Source of the DNA: CAKUIA01 sp034180465
GTDB lineage: Bacteria; Verrucomicrobiota; Verrucomicrobiia; Opitutales; Intestinicryptomonadaceae
Length of the DNA: 36,977 nucleotides
Direction of reading: 5' to 3'
Assembly: GCA_034180465.1 (NCBI GenBank)
Contig: JAXFOH010000035.1
Span: 1 to 36,977, forward strand
Positions 14,701-23,663 of this stretch are shown piece by piece. The notes beneath the pieces were generated by a model, which saw only the letters and a program-made list of their open reading frames with translations, was not told where the DNA came from and did no database searches. The position numbers and the translations under genes were made by a program. Each line of letters starts with the position of its first letter. The first letter of the stretch is position 1.

Positions 14701-17419
14701 CTTCCAAACTTTAAAAAGGTATTTGCTTAACCAAAACTGCTGGGACTCTACGGGCGGCAACAACATAACGTCCTTCCCCTTCCCCAGAATGAACTGGGCG
14801 AAAGATACCGTTTCGTGGGGCGAGCACCCCTTGTGGAGATACGGCGGCATGGGCGGCAGTGCAATAGGAGCTGCAAATATGCTTAGCGGCGCAAACTGCA
14901 TGTTCGGAGAAGGCTCTACAGGCTTGGGCTACAACTACCTAAACAACGGCTACGGAAATAGGTTTGAAAGCAACTATGTAAAGGGCTTTTTCTCGCAACC
15001 CTATTTGCAGTGGCTTGGCAACAATACAAAGTCGCCCTACGACAAATATTTGTTGAACAAAATAAAGGCTGCGGTTCCACAATGGCAGCAGGCGTTTGCA
15101 AGCGAATACGAATTCTACAAAGAATTTAAACGCCAAGCGGGCTTGGGCAATGTTTCCACAAACGGCTATTGGTTTTGGGAAGACTTTTATTTCCTCTTTA
15201 CCGACCCGCGCCGCATAAGCCCGTCGTTCTGGAGCACGGCGTATACTACCAATAAAGACAATCAAAGCGGCGGGCAGTGCTACGACCGTCAGCCCCAAAA
15301 CTTTGTTCCCTTTGTGGTTGCTGCAACAAGCACGGCGGCTTTGCCCATTTCCAACTTTACGGGGCAAAATAGCGACCGCATTGTTATGTCGGTTGGCGTA
15401 AGCGCATATAGGCCAATCTCTACAAATCTCGACAACTCCGTAGATTGGCAAACGCAGTATCCGTTAAAATACCCGTATATAACAAACACGAACATAACGG
15501 GCAAGTTTTACGGCGACCCAACTGCAGCCCGCGGCGGTTCTTTGCGCGACAGCAGCTATGGCCCGCGTACGGGAAATATATTCACCGGCGAAGGTCACGG
15601 CCGTTTTGGCAGGTTGAACAATATGCAATATGCCGCAGTTGAATTTGGCGGCGATGGCCGCAATGCAGGCAGTCGCTACATATATAAGACAATTAACATA
15701 TTAAGGAATATGGGCGAAAAGGCTCAGGTTGGCCCGAACCCGACTTCTACAAATACCTACGACTTGCCCATGAGGCACTTCTTAAGGGAAAAGGAAGTTG
15801 TTTCGAATATGGCGCAATTGTCTTCGGCAGACTTGTCGTATGGTGCCGAAGTTGGCCGCGGCGGCTTTTCGGCTTGGGGCTTGGGTGTTGCCACGGGCGA
15901 CATTTTGTACCCGACATACTCAATAGGCAACTCGTTTGCCAATATGCGCATTGCGCCCGAAAGAACCTACGACTTTTGGTGGTGCGACGGCGAAAAGGCA
16001 ACAACGGCGTCGGCAACGCGAAACGGAACTTTCCAGATAGAATCGGAATATAGAGGTATTAACTACGACTTGTCGTGGCACTTAAACGACGTTTTGTGGG
16101 ACGAATACTTCTTCTCTACCATACCCTATAGAACCGACGAGCGTTCCACGAGGCTAGACCGCACCTATTGGAACCCGCGCAACCCGCGCATGAAGTATGT
16201 AGACCCGCTTGGCCCCGATATTCAGGTTCCGCACCTAAGGGGTGATGTAAAGAGCACAATTTCCGATTCGCGCAACTTGGAATTAGACTTCGAGGCAAAC
16301 GCGGCAAGGTTGTGGATTAACGGGCCATTTAACGTAAATTCTACAGATGTCGACGCATGGAAGGCGGTTTTGGCAACAAGCTTTGGCACCGATGTTATGA
16401 GTGTAGACAGCACTTCGCCCATAAAGGTTGGCAAAAAAGCTCCCTTCCCAAGAAACGGCTTGCCGGCAACAAATAAGGAGTTTACCGACAACAACGTAGA
16501 CAATAGCGCGAAGAACGCCATGACAAACTTTAGGGCACTCGACAGCCAAGAGCTTGAAGAGCTTGCGCTTTCGATGGTTGAAAACGTAAAAGACAGAGGT
16601 CCGTTCTACTCTTTGGCAGACTTTGTAAACCGCACGGTTGAAATGCGTTCCGCCGAAGTAAGAAGAATGCACCAACAGCGCGTTTACGACCTAAGCGACG
16701 ACTTTTACGCAGGAGATGCCCTTGCCGACGCCTCGAAAATTAACGTAAATAAAGACGAAAACAAAGAGTCGTTCTATGTTATGCAAAACCATATGCAAAA
16801 GGGTGTTATGCAGTCGGCTATAGATATGACGGTAATAAACGAAGCGTTCTTCGATTCGGCATACCTTATAGAGCTTGGCGACAGCGCGCTAAATTCGCGC
16901 TTTGCAAAAATATCCAGCTACGACGACCGCTCCGCCAACTGGACGCTTGCCGTTTGCGGAAGTTTCCCGTCGGCTTCGTCGTTGGGTCAAATTTGGTCTT
17001 ATATGGGCGACCCGCGCGAATCGTGGGAAAACTACCGCGCAGTTTTAGGCTCTACATTGGCGGGGGCATCGGCATATCTAACACAGGCCGACATTCTCCA
17101 GCAAATAGGCTCGTTTATAACCGTAAGGGGCGACACCTTTAAGATTAGAGCCTACGGCGAAATCCGCAACCCCATTACCGGTACAATAGAAAGCAAAGCC
17201 TGGTGCGAAATGGTTGTTCAGCGTTATCCCGAATATGTAGACTCGGTTGCAAACGCACCCACCGACATAGAAAACCGCGACAGGGAATTGGGTACGCAGA
17301 ACAAGACCGACTACGATACGATATATACGGAACTAAGCGATGGCAACTTGTCTAACAAATATTTGGGCAGACGCTTTAAGGTTGTGTCGTTCCGCTGGTT
17401 GTCGGAAAGGGAAATCTGA
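11747..17419 (+). CDS. Giant pseudopilin-like envelope protein (Verru_Chthon cassette A-like)
   Basis: This 1890-residue protein has a short basic leader, then KGFALIIALALMAFLVLLVVTLSAIV at about residues 17-42. This resembles the G|F cleavage site and hydrophobic stalk of type II/IV minor pseudopilins. Glu5, usual in major pilins, is missing, as it is in GspK and PilX types. The stalk is followed by a helical stretch (IELKANKQAMLDQRAKQAARFAAYQALGEIQ) and then a very long Asn, Tyr, Gly and Asp-rich extracytoplasmic region. Toward the C-terminus (about residues 1590-1640) is an ELALSMVENVKDRGPFYSLADFVNR segment. The layout recalls the large A protein of the Verrucomicrobium/Chthoniobacter cassette, but no B, C or D partner is adjacent, so that assignment is inference. 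Role: probably surface assembly or secretion. It is monocistronic, between a putative promoter and a terminator. Confidence 0.65.
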   Translation: MKKHFTLLKHRTPKNRKGFALIIALALMAFLVLLVVTLSAIVQIELKANKQAMLDQRAKQAARFAAYQALGEIQKTLGPDQRITANAAILDQSLDAVFDDLESNKNYDWWNSNPNFSRQVAKRIDGIANPLWVGVWNSTPGKHPLWRGPDQSRMDYSDDVMRGAITFLVSGNNIIRNRSETLKHLPTNDLTDNYINMVRKNSYADENGSYDTQTMRVKVPIVTIPENPARTTASSYETRIAWWVSDESQKAAADAVASYDEYSDARTGQNLIRLQQMPYNSGLAALTIPNSRVEAFNFRMENRDDRNLLKKVSELSQLDLLSDSSSNLGLGKIFFNSITFGTKGLLVNTRAGGLKKDLSVGLLRLNNDPLNPSYFERPYGVEGYDAYFHNRSGEYNQFKKNKLNGVGHMFGPQAADDINLSYKGLNYNTGNSQTYGYARQHKDPGGPLWDSLRSYYNTRVDQSGTGSNASYDNKVKVKTDTTTGLSPVLQHFQLLVIPALSDYGGGDYGVRIYYVPVVVLWNPYDAKIDANFYAFQIGAADSSFLSSSRVAIGYLKGNNVFQCIRDYRTERITRPIINSSGATSSGGKSLPSYDTANLNRYRYVNRSGVMPKSSPNGIATSDDTAINKAYFGYGPWTWEDTMKQDSEIPNDPKFGGLIRFYQPRTLNFTYTVADSVTGAPVQKTAAVSFKVLTKDSFYFRRLYLNDVKTSIARVGQRALSSRGSMSYMTESRATNASIVQDGKGYDVNFRFLVNSSGLQPGQAKIFSLKESVPYNLKFNGKLGYAGNFYRAQKSHPTEWCLTEGISNNKMGGFFIDILHPEKAHANIAGLGSGTATTTTSPAFRTDPWEYDKGYAGADNKPLGALFNISDALGTGNDGFATEAVSLAQIRLDYDAEAMVPQAGSQQIDTFSSPYGYYRYDKYWLGSNNPMKEIPDRGKLGAFNNVLSWSIERTPLLMWNYSDDNNKVNLYKDDDGNDNAPRNAATFQTLKRYLLNQNCWDSTGGNNITSFPFPRMNWAKDTVSWGEHPLWRYGGMGGSAIGAANMLSGANCMFGEGSTGLGYNYLNNGYGNRFESNYVKGFFSQPYLQWLGNNTKSPYDKYLLNKIKAAVPQWQQAFASEYEFYKEFKRQAGLGNVSTNGYWFWEDFYFLFTDPRRISPSFWSTAYTTNKDNQSGGQCYDRQPQNFVPFVVAATSTAALPISNFTGQNSDRIVMSVGVSAYRPISTNLDNSVDWQTQYPLKYPYITNTNITGKFYGDPTAARGGSLRDSSYGPRTGNIFTGEGHGRFGRLNNMQYAAVEFGGDGRNAGSRYIYKTINILRNMGEKAQVGPNPTSTNTYDLPMRHFLREKEVVSNMAQLSSADLSYGAEVGRGGFSAWGLGVATGDILYPTYSIGNSFANMRIAPERTYDFWWCDGEKATTASATRNGTFQIESEYRGINYDLSWHLNDVLWDEYFFSTIPYRTDERSTRLDRTYWNPRNPRMKYVDPLGPDIQVPHLRGDVKSTISDSRNLELDFEANAARLWINGPFNVNSTDVDAWKAVLATSFGTDVMSVDSTSPIKVGKKAPFPRNGLPATNKEFTDNNVDNSAKNAMTNFRALDSQELEELALSMVENVKDRGPFYSLADFVNRTVEMRSAEVRRMHQQRVYDLSDDFYAGDALADASKINVNKDENKESFYVMQNHMQKGVMQSAIDMTVINEAFFDSAYLIELGDSALNSRFAKISSYDDRSANWTLAVCGSFPSASSLGQIWSYMGDPRESWENYRAVLGSTLAGASAYLTQADILQQIGSFITVRGDTFKIRAYGEIRNPITGTIESKAWCEMVVQRYPEYVDSVANAPTDIENRDRELGTQNKTDYDTIYTELSDGNLSNKYLGRRFKVVSFRWLSEREI

Positions 17420-17463
17420 TTTTTTGCGCGCGCAAAAATAAACCCTCTTTAAAACCCCCAAAA

Positions 17464-17495
17464 GGCCGTAGGCTATAATAACCTACGGTCTTTTT
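17464..17495. terminator. Bidirectional rho-independent terminator
   Basis: GGCCGTAGG pairs with CCTACGGTC (one G-T pair) around a 9-nt loop and is followed by T5. The flanking AAAA on the other side lets it also serve the convergent ATPase gene. Confidence 0.8.
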
Positions 17496-17558
17496 GCGTA
17501 CTTTAACCGCCTAAAAAACTTTTTGCAAAATTAAGCTGCGGGAAATAAAGCAAAACTT

Positions 17559-18845
17559 TTAAACAAAAGATTCTACTGCATATAACGGAATGTTTACAAT
17601 GTCGTCGTCTACCTTGTAGTCGTTTAGCGAAATTCTGTATGATTTTCTTGGGGAATATTTTTGCCTATAAACTTTCAGGCTCTTTGCCTGGTTGTTTATC
17701 GATGCCTTTACCTCTACCGGAATTACATTGTTTTGGCGTTGTATTAAAAAGTCTATTTCGGCGTTTGCATTGCTTGTCCAGTAATAGACGTTTTTTGTAC
17801 CCAATGCCTTTAATTGCTGCAAAACAAATTGCTCGGTTAACGCTCCCTTAAATTCTGTAAAAAGTGCGTTCGAATTTAAAACCGTTTGGGTGTCCAGCCC
17901 GCTTAATGCGCCAAGCAACCCCACATCTAAAGAATACAGCTTAAAAAATCCGCTTTCGGCGTATGCGCTTAGCGGCAAATCGGGTTTTGAAACCTTGTTT
18001 ATTTCGTACGAAAGCCCCGTTTTAACAAGCCAGTTTAATGCAACCGAATATTCTTTGCTCTTTGCGTTTTTTGCCACCAAATTATATACAAACTTTTTAT
18101 TTTCCTTTGCAAGTTGTTGCGGCAAAGAATTCCAAATTTGCCCTACTTTTGGATACGCCGACAAAGGTATATGTTTCGAAAAATCAAGCTGGTAGGCTGT
18201 CAATATAGCATTTTGGGTTTCCCTTACTTTGGCAAAGTCGTTTTCCAAAATATAGCTGTTTACAACGGCGGGCATCCCCCCTGTTATGTAGTAAACCCGC
18301 AAAAGCTCGGTAAGCGTGTCTTTAAACGATGTTATTGTTTGCACGTCTTTTTCGCGCAGAATGTCTACCAGCATTTTTTTCCCCGCGGCCAATAAAAATT
18401 CGTAGAAAGAAAGCGGGTACATCTGCAAAAAGTCGGTTTTGCCCACAGGGAACGAATCGTTTTCGTGCATGGCAACCCCAAGCAAACTACCCGCCGCCAT
18501 TATGCTATATTGCGGGGTTTCTTCGCAAAAATATTTTAGCGAGCGCAGGGCGTTTTTGCACTCCTGAATTTCGTCGAAAATAATAAGTGTGTTCTCGTTT
18601 ATTTCGCACTCGAACTGTATCGAAAGCTCTTTTAGTATTCTTGCGGGGTCTATGTCGCCCTTAAACCTGTCTTTTGCTCTTTCGTTGCGGTCGAAGTTTA
18701 CATAAAGTGTGTTTTTGTAAAACTTTGAGCCGAATTCGCGCATAAGGTAGGTTTTGCCCACTTGGCGCGCACCCTCTATTATTAGGGGTTTTCTGTTTTT
18801 AGACTTTTTCCAGTCTATAAGTTTATTTATTGCAAAGCGTTCCAT
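17559..18845 (-). CDS. AAA_14/DUF4143 family ATPase
   Basis: This is a 428-residue P-loop ATPase of the family that couples an AAA_14 domain to DUF4143. It has Walker A GARQVGKT at residues 25-32, Walker B LIIFDEIQ at 87-94 and a sensor-like AAGSLLG at 117-123. The C-terminal half ends with a PD-(D/E)xK-type pattern, E363-I-D365 and then E378-V-K380 (in AEIDFLIQRQ and PVEVKAS), so a nuclease-like fold is present. The start is the ATG at 18845 giving MERFAINKL; ATG 18896 is in frame but overlaps the upstream repeats. Cellular function of these proteins is not established, though they are scattered among bacteria and archaea and behave like mobile single genes. The upstream palindromic array is a notable feature of this copy. 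Confidence 0.85.
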   Translation of the reverse strand: MERFAINKLIDWKKSKNRKPLIIEGARQVGKTYLMREFGSKFYKNTLYVNFDRNERAKDRFKGDIDPARILKELSIQFECEINENTLIIFDEIQECKNALRSLKYFCEETPQYSIMAAGSLLGVAMHENDSFPVGKTDFLQMYPLSFYEFLLAAGKKMLVDILREKDVQTITSFKDTLTELLRVYYITGGMPAVVNSYILENDFAKVRETQNAILTAYQLDFSKHIPLSAYPKVGQIWNSLPQQLAKENKKFVYNLVAKNAKSKEYSVALNWLVKTGLSYEINKVSKPDLPLSAYAESGFFKLYSLDVGLLGALSGLDTQTVLNSNALFTEFKGALTEQFVLQQLKALGTKNVYYWTSNANAEIDFLIQRQNNVIPVEVKASINNQAKSLKVYRQKYSPRKSYRISLNDYKVDDDIVNIPLYAVESFV

Positions 18846-18881
18846 ATTTTCTTTAGTGGGTATGTTTTTGTAAAATCCTAT

Positions 18882-18968
18882 ACAAAAGTCAATCAACTTT
18901 TATGGAAACTTTTACAAAAGTCCATCGACTTTTGTAGAAAGTTCCACTTTTTTTGATGGACTTTTTGT
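18882..18968. repeat. 32-bp-period palindromic array upstream of the DUF4143 ATPase gene
   Basis: The core is a perfect palindrome ACAAAAGTC-CATC-GACTTTTGT at 18914-18935. An imperfect copy lies at 18882-18903 (ACAAAAGTC-AATC-AACTTTTAT) and a degenerate one at 18946-18968 ending GATGGACTTTTTGT. The right arms start at 18895, 18927 and 18959, exactly 32 bp apart. It lies 37 bp and more upstream of the ATPase start codon and looks like a multi-site operator. It differs in sequence from the Fic array but has the same architecture. Confidence 0.7.
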
Positions 18969-19363
18969 GGAGGAGGGGGCTTTTAGGGCAATTTTAGCCA
19001 GTTTATTTGTGCAATTTATTTGCAAAAATCGGCATATTTTTAGGCGAGTTTAATGGGCATAGTTTTAGCTGGTGTGGGTGTGATGCGCATTTTTGTTTTG
19101 GACGATAGGAATTTTTTTATGTGGATGAATTTTCTGTTTTAGCGATAGGCCATTTTTTTGCAGAGTGCGCCGTTTGCGATTTATACAAGTAGGTTTTATT
19201 TTTTTTATTTTCTTGTTTTTTGCACGCTTTGCTTTCTTTAAGTAAAGTGTGGGTAATCTTTTTTATAATTTTCTTTTTTTAAATAAAAAAATACTTGCAA
19301 AGGTGCGAGTTATGGACAATGATGCACCCCAAACTTTAGTAATATACTTTTAGGATACTAACA
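18969..19363. other. AT-rich intergenic region, no gene seen
   Basis: This stretch between the ATPase array and the next gene is AT-rich, with T-runs. It contains two near-copies of CGATAGG followed by ATTTTTTT (near 19104 and 19143). Just before the ATG, TATACT (19343-19348) could be a -10 box, but I find no convincing -35. A TTTAGGATA sequence about 8 to 16 bases before the ATG may act as a weak ribosome binding site. Confidence 0.4.
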
Positions 19364-22300
19364 ATGAAAACGATAAGATTGGCTATATTTGCGGTGTTTG
19401 CGGCCGCAGCATCGGTATCTTTGGGTGCTGATTTGGTATATAGGCAAGTTGCCGACGGCAATACAGCCTATAATGGAGACGGCAGGCTGTGGTATTCGGC
19501 CGACGCTAAATACGTTCCCGTATACGAAGAAGACGGCATTACGGTAAAATACTATGTGCTAGACAAAGGCCCTGTACACAGAAGCCCCACTATTGAAGAC
19601 AATGTTACAATTTCGGGCTATGCCGAAGGCGACAAATACGTTAACGGCAACGCCGCCTGGATACAGGCCTACGAAGAAAAGTCTTGGCAGACGGGCGACG
19701 GTTCGCACCCGATGTACTGGATAAATGGCACTACCGACGATATGGTGACAACGGGCTATAAAGATGCCGAAAAAACAGTAGTATCGAAGACGAACTATGT
19801 GGAAAGAATTATAGCGAGTCTTCACAGCGGCGGCGCCAATGTTCTTGCAAATAATTTAACCATAAATTTTGCAAAAGAATTTTTGTTCGCCAACTCCTCC
19901 GACCCGAACCGGAGTTTTATATTCCACTTTATAAGTAAAACTTCGTCTAAGAATACAATGAATGTTGCCGACACAATGACTGTCGGCGGCGGCAAGAATA
20001 TTACATTCTATACAGACAAAGGGCTTGTTACCGACTACATCAATTTTGGCAGGCTTAATGTTGCGTTCGACAGCTCGGCGACATTAAGATTCGGCAATGG
20101 GCAGGGCACAATAAGCGAACTAAGAATTGGCGTAGACAAAGGCGAAAGCGGCGACTATGCGTTGAATTCTCTGGCGGCTTCAACTGTTGCGGCAAATTCC
20201 GTCTTGCAGATAGACAGCGAAGTTCAAAACGCCTATATCGGCAATATAGACATTGCCAAGGACGGCAAACTTATAATAAATAACGTTGTCAGCACCTCTT
20301 TGATGGGTGACATTAACAACCGCGGTACGATTTCGTTTAAGGGCACAACCAGTGCCTCTGCTGCAAGCGGCAAAACAATAACGCAAACATTTGCCGACGG
20401 CGAGGGAACTGTTGAAGGCATTACAAATATCAACGACAGCGCCGTTGTAACCGACACTACAATTGTAGGCGGCACAACGCACTTTAGCGGCGGCAGGTTT
20501 GTAAATTCCACCCAAAAGGGCGGCCTGATAAACATGAGCGGTACGGCAGTTTCCGAAAACGCCTCGTTTACCGACGGTGCATTGCTTAAATACTACGGCG
20601 GTACTTTAAGCGGCACAACCACATTTAAAGACGGCCAGTTTGCTACAAGCACCGAAAGCACCGCCTTTACATTGGCAGCCGACGCCGTTATCAACGCCGA
20701 AACAAACAAGTTCCATATCAACTACACAAACCCCGCAAATGGCAAGGTAGACGGCGGTACTTCGGCAGACGTTAACATATTGGGCGTTATAAACTTTAAG
20801 GGTAACGGCAAATATTCGGGCGGCATACCCAACACAAAATATGGCGACTATTTCTTCCAACTAAACGGTAAAAACGTTTATGTGAACGAATTGAATATTG
20901 CCGGCGGCATGGGCGAAATCGGTGGCTCGTATACAGCCAACCTCGACTATGGGCATGCGCGTATTAAAGCTGGCAATAAGCTAGACATTAACAAACTTAC
21001 GTTTTCGGGCGATACTGCGCTTGGCAATCAGTATTTGTATATCCGCAATACCTCTACGGCGGCAACCGGTACAACGCATTTTGGAACGTTTGTCCTTAAG
21101 GGCGGCGAAACTACTGCCGATGCAACCTATAGCGTTCAAACCCGTGTAAATACGGCAAAAACAACCGCAAATGTTGCAACTATCGACAACTTGCAGTTTA
21201 CGGGTGCGTTTAAATCCGGCCAGAGAATTTTCTTCGGCACGCACTATACCCACAGCATTTTGGTTAAAAACATGGTAATCGATACAACTGCATTTAATAT
21301 CGATCACGAGTACAACCCCGCTGTTACAGGCTACTATGGCACGGATTATAGAATAGATAATTTGGACATAAACTATGCCTATAAGAACGACAAAAAAGGT
21401 TCTTTCTTGGCAAAGAATTTGGATTTTGGCACTGTCAATATCACAAGCATGGCGGGTTCTAGCGAAACAGTATTCAACAGCTTCGAAAAAACCACATTCG
21501 AAGAATTGACAATAGGTGCCGACAGCGCCGCAAATTCGCAATGGGTAACGGTAAACGGCTCTACATACACTGCCAATAAAGACGGTACGAACACCGGCGA
21601 CGACCGCGACTATATCTCGATTGGCAAGGCAAACCTTAACGCAAACGGCGTGTTGCAGTTGTGCGGTATTGCAAAGTCGGCCGACTACAACGTAAATATC
21701 GGCGAACTTAATATGAACAACGGCCGTCTAAAGCTTGGCTATTTGTATACTGGTACAGCCGAAGCAAGAGTAGCCTACAAAGCAGTTGTTGGCACTATTA
21801 ACGGCACAGGTGACATATATGGCAACGAGTCGGGCGGTTATGTAGACTACACATTGCAGCTCGGCAACAATGTAGGTTCGTTAAGCGCATATGCCGGCAG
21901 TATTTACGCAAACAACGCAAACAGCACCATTAGCATTGTAAAAACAGGCGCAAATGCACAGGTTCTTTCGGGCATAAACAACAACCTTAACGGTGGCTCT
22001 GTTGCGGTTAACGGCGGCGCATTGCTACTTGCAAGCGCAAATGTTGGCGATGTTTCCATAGCTACGGGCGCGGCATTCGGCGCTGCAGGCGTGTTAAATG
22101 TTAATTCGTTGACCAAAGCCGACGGCGCATACCTTGCCTTCGACTTCTCGCAGTCCGACTACACAATCAATATCAAAAACGACCTAATCGGCAATGTCTT
22201 GGGCTCGGACTTCTTATTCTCGAGCTTCGACATGCAAGAGCTTGATGTTGAAATGACCCTTATCTCGTTTGCAGATGCAGCAAACATAAACGAATCGTTA

Positions 22301-22483
22301 AAGTCGTTAAACGGCAAAACGTTTGAATATGTAGACGCAAAAACAGCTGCAAAATATAACGGCACATTCTCGATAGACGGTTCGAACTTTAACGTTACAT
22401 TTGAAGTTCCAGAACCGGCTACATGGGCGGCAATATTCGGCGCATTGGCTTTGGCATTTGCGATATACCGCCGCAGAAAGTAA
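19364..22483 (+). CDS. PEP-CTERM beta-helix surface protein
   Basis: This is a 1039-residue secreted protein. It has a Sec signal peptide (MKTIRLAIFAVFAAAASVSLGA) and a long body of short Gly, Asn, Thr and Ser-rich strands typical of a right-handed beta-helix. The C-terminus reads VPEPATW, a hydrophobic stretch, then YRRRK, the PEP-CTERM sorting signal. That signal is recognised by exosortase, which cleaves near the PEP motif and anchors or releases the protein. No exosortase gene is in the window. It is a clear paralogue of the broken gene at 1-2644 over most of its length. The likely role is adhesion or surface layer. It is followed by a strong terminator, so it is a single transcription unit. 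Confidence 0.88.
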   Translation: MKTIRLAIFAVFAAAASVSLGADLVYRQVADGNTAYNGDGRLWYSADAKYVPVYEEDGITVKYYVLDKGPVHRSPTIEDNVTISGYAEGDKYVNGNAAWIQAYEEKSWQTGDGSHPMYWINGTTDDMVTTGYKDAEKTVVSKTNYVERIIASLHSGGANVLANNLTINFAKEFLFANSSDPNRSFIFHFISKTSSKNTMNVADTMTVGGGKNITFYTDKGLVTDYINFGRLNVAFDSSATLRFGNGQGTISELRIGVDKGESGDYALNSLAASTVAANSVLQIDSEVQNAYIGNIDIAKDGKLIINNVVSTSLMGDINNRGTISFKGTTSASAASGKTITQTFADGEGTVEGITNINDSAVVTDTTIVGGTTHFSGGRFVNSTQKGGLINMSGTAVSENASFTDGALLKYYGGTLSGTTTFKDGQFATSTESTAFTLAADAVINAETNKFHINYTNPANGKVDGGTSADVNILGVINFKGNGKYSGGIPNTKYGDYFFQLNGKNVYVNELNIAGGMGEIGGSYTANLDYGHARIKAGNKLDINKLTFSGDTALGNQYLYIRNTSTAATGTTHFGTFVLKGGETTADATYSVQTRVNTAKTTANVATIDNLQFTGAFKSGQRIFFGTHYTHSILVKNMVIDTTAFNIDHEYNPAVTGYYGTDYRIDNLDINYAYKNDKKGSFLAKNLDFGTVNITSMAGSSETVFNSFEKTTFEELTIGADSAANSQWVTVNGSTYTANKDGTNTGDDRDYISIGKANLNANGVLQLCGIAKSADYNVNIGELNMNNGRLKLGYLYTGTAEARVAYKAVVGTINGTGDIYGNESGGYVDYTLQLGNNVGSLSAYAGSIYANNANSTISIVKTGANAQVLSGINNNLNGGSVAVNGGALLLASANVGDVSIATGAAFGAAGVLNVNSLTKADGAYLAFDFSQSDYTINIKNDLIGNVLGSDFLFSSFDMQELDVEMTLISFADAANINESLKSLNGKTFEYVDAKTAAKYNGTFSIDGSNFNVTFEVPEPATWAAIFGALALAFAIYRRRK

Positions 22484-22500
22484 TGTTAATTTAAAATTGC

Positions 22501-22538
22501 AAAACGGCTTTTTGGAGCTTTCCAAAAGCCGTTTTTTT
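22501..22538 (+). terminator. Strong rho-independent terminator after the PEP-CTERM gene
   Basis: AAAACGGCTTTT-TGGA pairs with TCCA-AAAGCCGTTTT around GCTT, with one bulged base, followed by T7. Confidence 0.88.
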
Positions 22539-22706
22539 GTGCCCAAGTTTTGTGCCGCAATTTGCGCAATAAATTGCATTTTAAATTCACGCTTAGAATT
22601 TTTTATGCGTTTTGCCGCATAGCATTTTTTGTTTTCGCAAAAAAAGATTTCTTTTAACAAAATGTTTTTGCAAAATTTATGCAAATGCTATTTTGTAGGG
22701 GGCAAT

Positions 22707-23576
22707 ATGAAAGTTATAAGGGCAAAAAGCGCGGGCTTTTGCTTTGGCGTTGAACGGGCCATAGGCATAGCAAGAAGTTTGGCGGGCGAAAACAAAAAAG
22801 TTTTTACCGACGGCCCGCTTATTCACAATAGTCAGATGATGCGCCGTCTTAAAGACGAGGGCATAGACGAAATAGGCGACTATAAAAGCGAGTCGAGCCT
22901 GAATATTAACCCGAGCTGCGGCGACTGCGTTTTGGTTGTTCGCGCGCACGGTGTTTCGCCCGAAAGAAGAAAATACCTTAAGGATTTGGGCGTACCCCTA
23001 AAGGACGCAACCTGCCCCGACGTTGGCAAAATTGCGGGGCAAATTAAAATTCACGCAACAAAAAACTTCACGGTTTTAATTGTGGGCGACCCCCAACACC
23101 CCGAAGTTATGGGGCTTTTAGGCTATGCCAAAAAAGGCAAGGGCTTTGTTGTTAAATCTTTTGCCGATGTGGACAATTTGCCCGACATACAGGGCGAAAT
23201 TTGCGTTGTTTCGCAGTCTACAATGTTTACCGACGACTACCGCGAAATTTGCGAATACATAAAAAAGCGTTTCCCGAAAACAGTTGTAATAGATACAATT
23301 TGCGGGGCAACAAAAGAGCGTCAAAAAGACGTTAATATTCTTGCCCAGCAGGGCGCGCAGGCGATAATTGTAATTGGCGGCAGGCACTCGGCAAACACGG
23401 TTAAGCTGGCAATTATGGCAAAGCGCACGGGGCTGGAATGCTTCCATGTAGAAACCGTTGCCGAGCTGGACGTAGACGCCCTAAAGAAGAAATACTCGGT
23501 AGTAGGGGTAACGGCGGGGGCTTCTACGCCCGACTTTCTTATAGACGAGCTTTGCCAAAAGCTGGAAAACTCGTAA
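22707..23576 (+). CDS. ispH: 4-hydroxy-3-methylbut-2-enyl diphosphate reductase
   Basis: IspH carries out the last step of the MEP isoprenoid pathway, reducing HMBPP to IPP and DMAPP with a [4Fe-4S] cluster. The 289-residue protein keeps all three cluster cysteines: Cys12 in GFCFGVERA, Cys103 in DATCPDVGK and Cys199 in DTICGATKERQ. The substrate-binding histidines are in LIHNSQ (His40), RAHGVSP (His81) and DPQHPEVMG (His131). The C-terminal GASTPDFLI is the usual phosphate-binding end. The start is the ATG at 22707, preceded by AGGGGG; upstream in-frame starts lie past this site and add unrelated sequence. It lies 87 bp before the arg cluster, probably as a separate unit. Confidence 0.96.
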   Translation: MKVIRAKSAGFCFGVERAIGIARSLAGENKKVFTDGPLIHNSQMMRRLKDEGIDEIGDYKSESSLNINPSCGDCVLVVRAHGVSPERRKYLKDLGVPLKDATCPDVGKIAGQIKIHATKNFTVLIVGDPQHPEVMGLLGYAKKGKGFVVKSFADVDNLPDIQGEICVVSQSTMFTDDYREICEYIKKRFPKTVVIDTICGATKERQKDVNILAQQGAQAIIVIGGRHSANTVKLAIMAKRTGLECFHVETVAELDVDALKKKYSVVGVTAGASTPDFLIDELCQKLENS

Positions 23577-23663
23577 GCGCTCGATAAAGCGTACAATCAG
23601 TTAATTATTGTTTGCATTTGCCGCCAAACAGTGCAAACTTGGCAGTTTAAATTGCAGATAATT

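Noticed and set aside
14147..16675. Minus-strand ORFs inside the giant gene, for example 14147-14707 and 14939-15451
   Set aside because: They are shadows of the plus-strand 1890-residue protein; no start signals or recognisable motifs.
23632..23656. ARG box or arginine regulator site before argC
   Set aside because: The region has a small AAACT/AGTTT palindrome but does not match the known TGAAT-WWWW-ATTCA type well; kept only as a remark in the argC entry.
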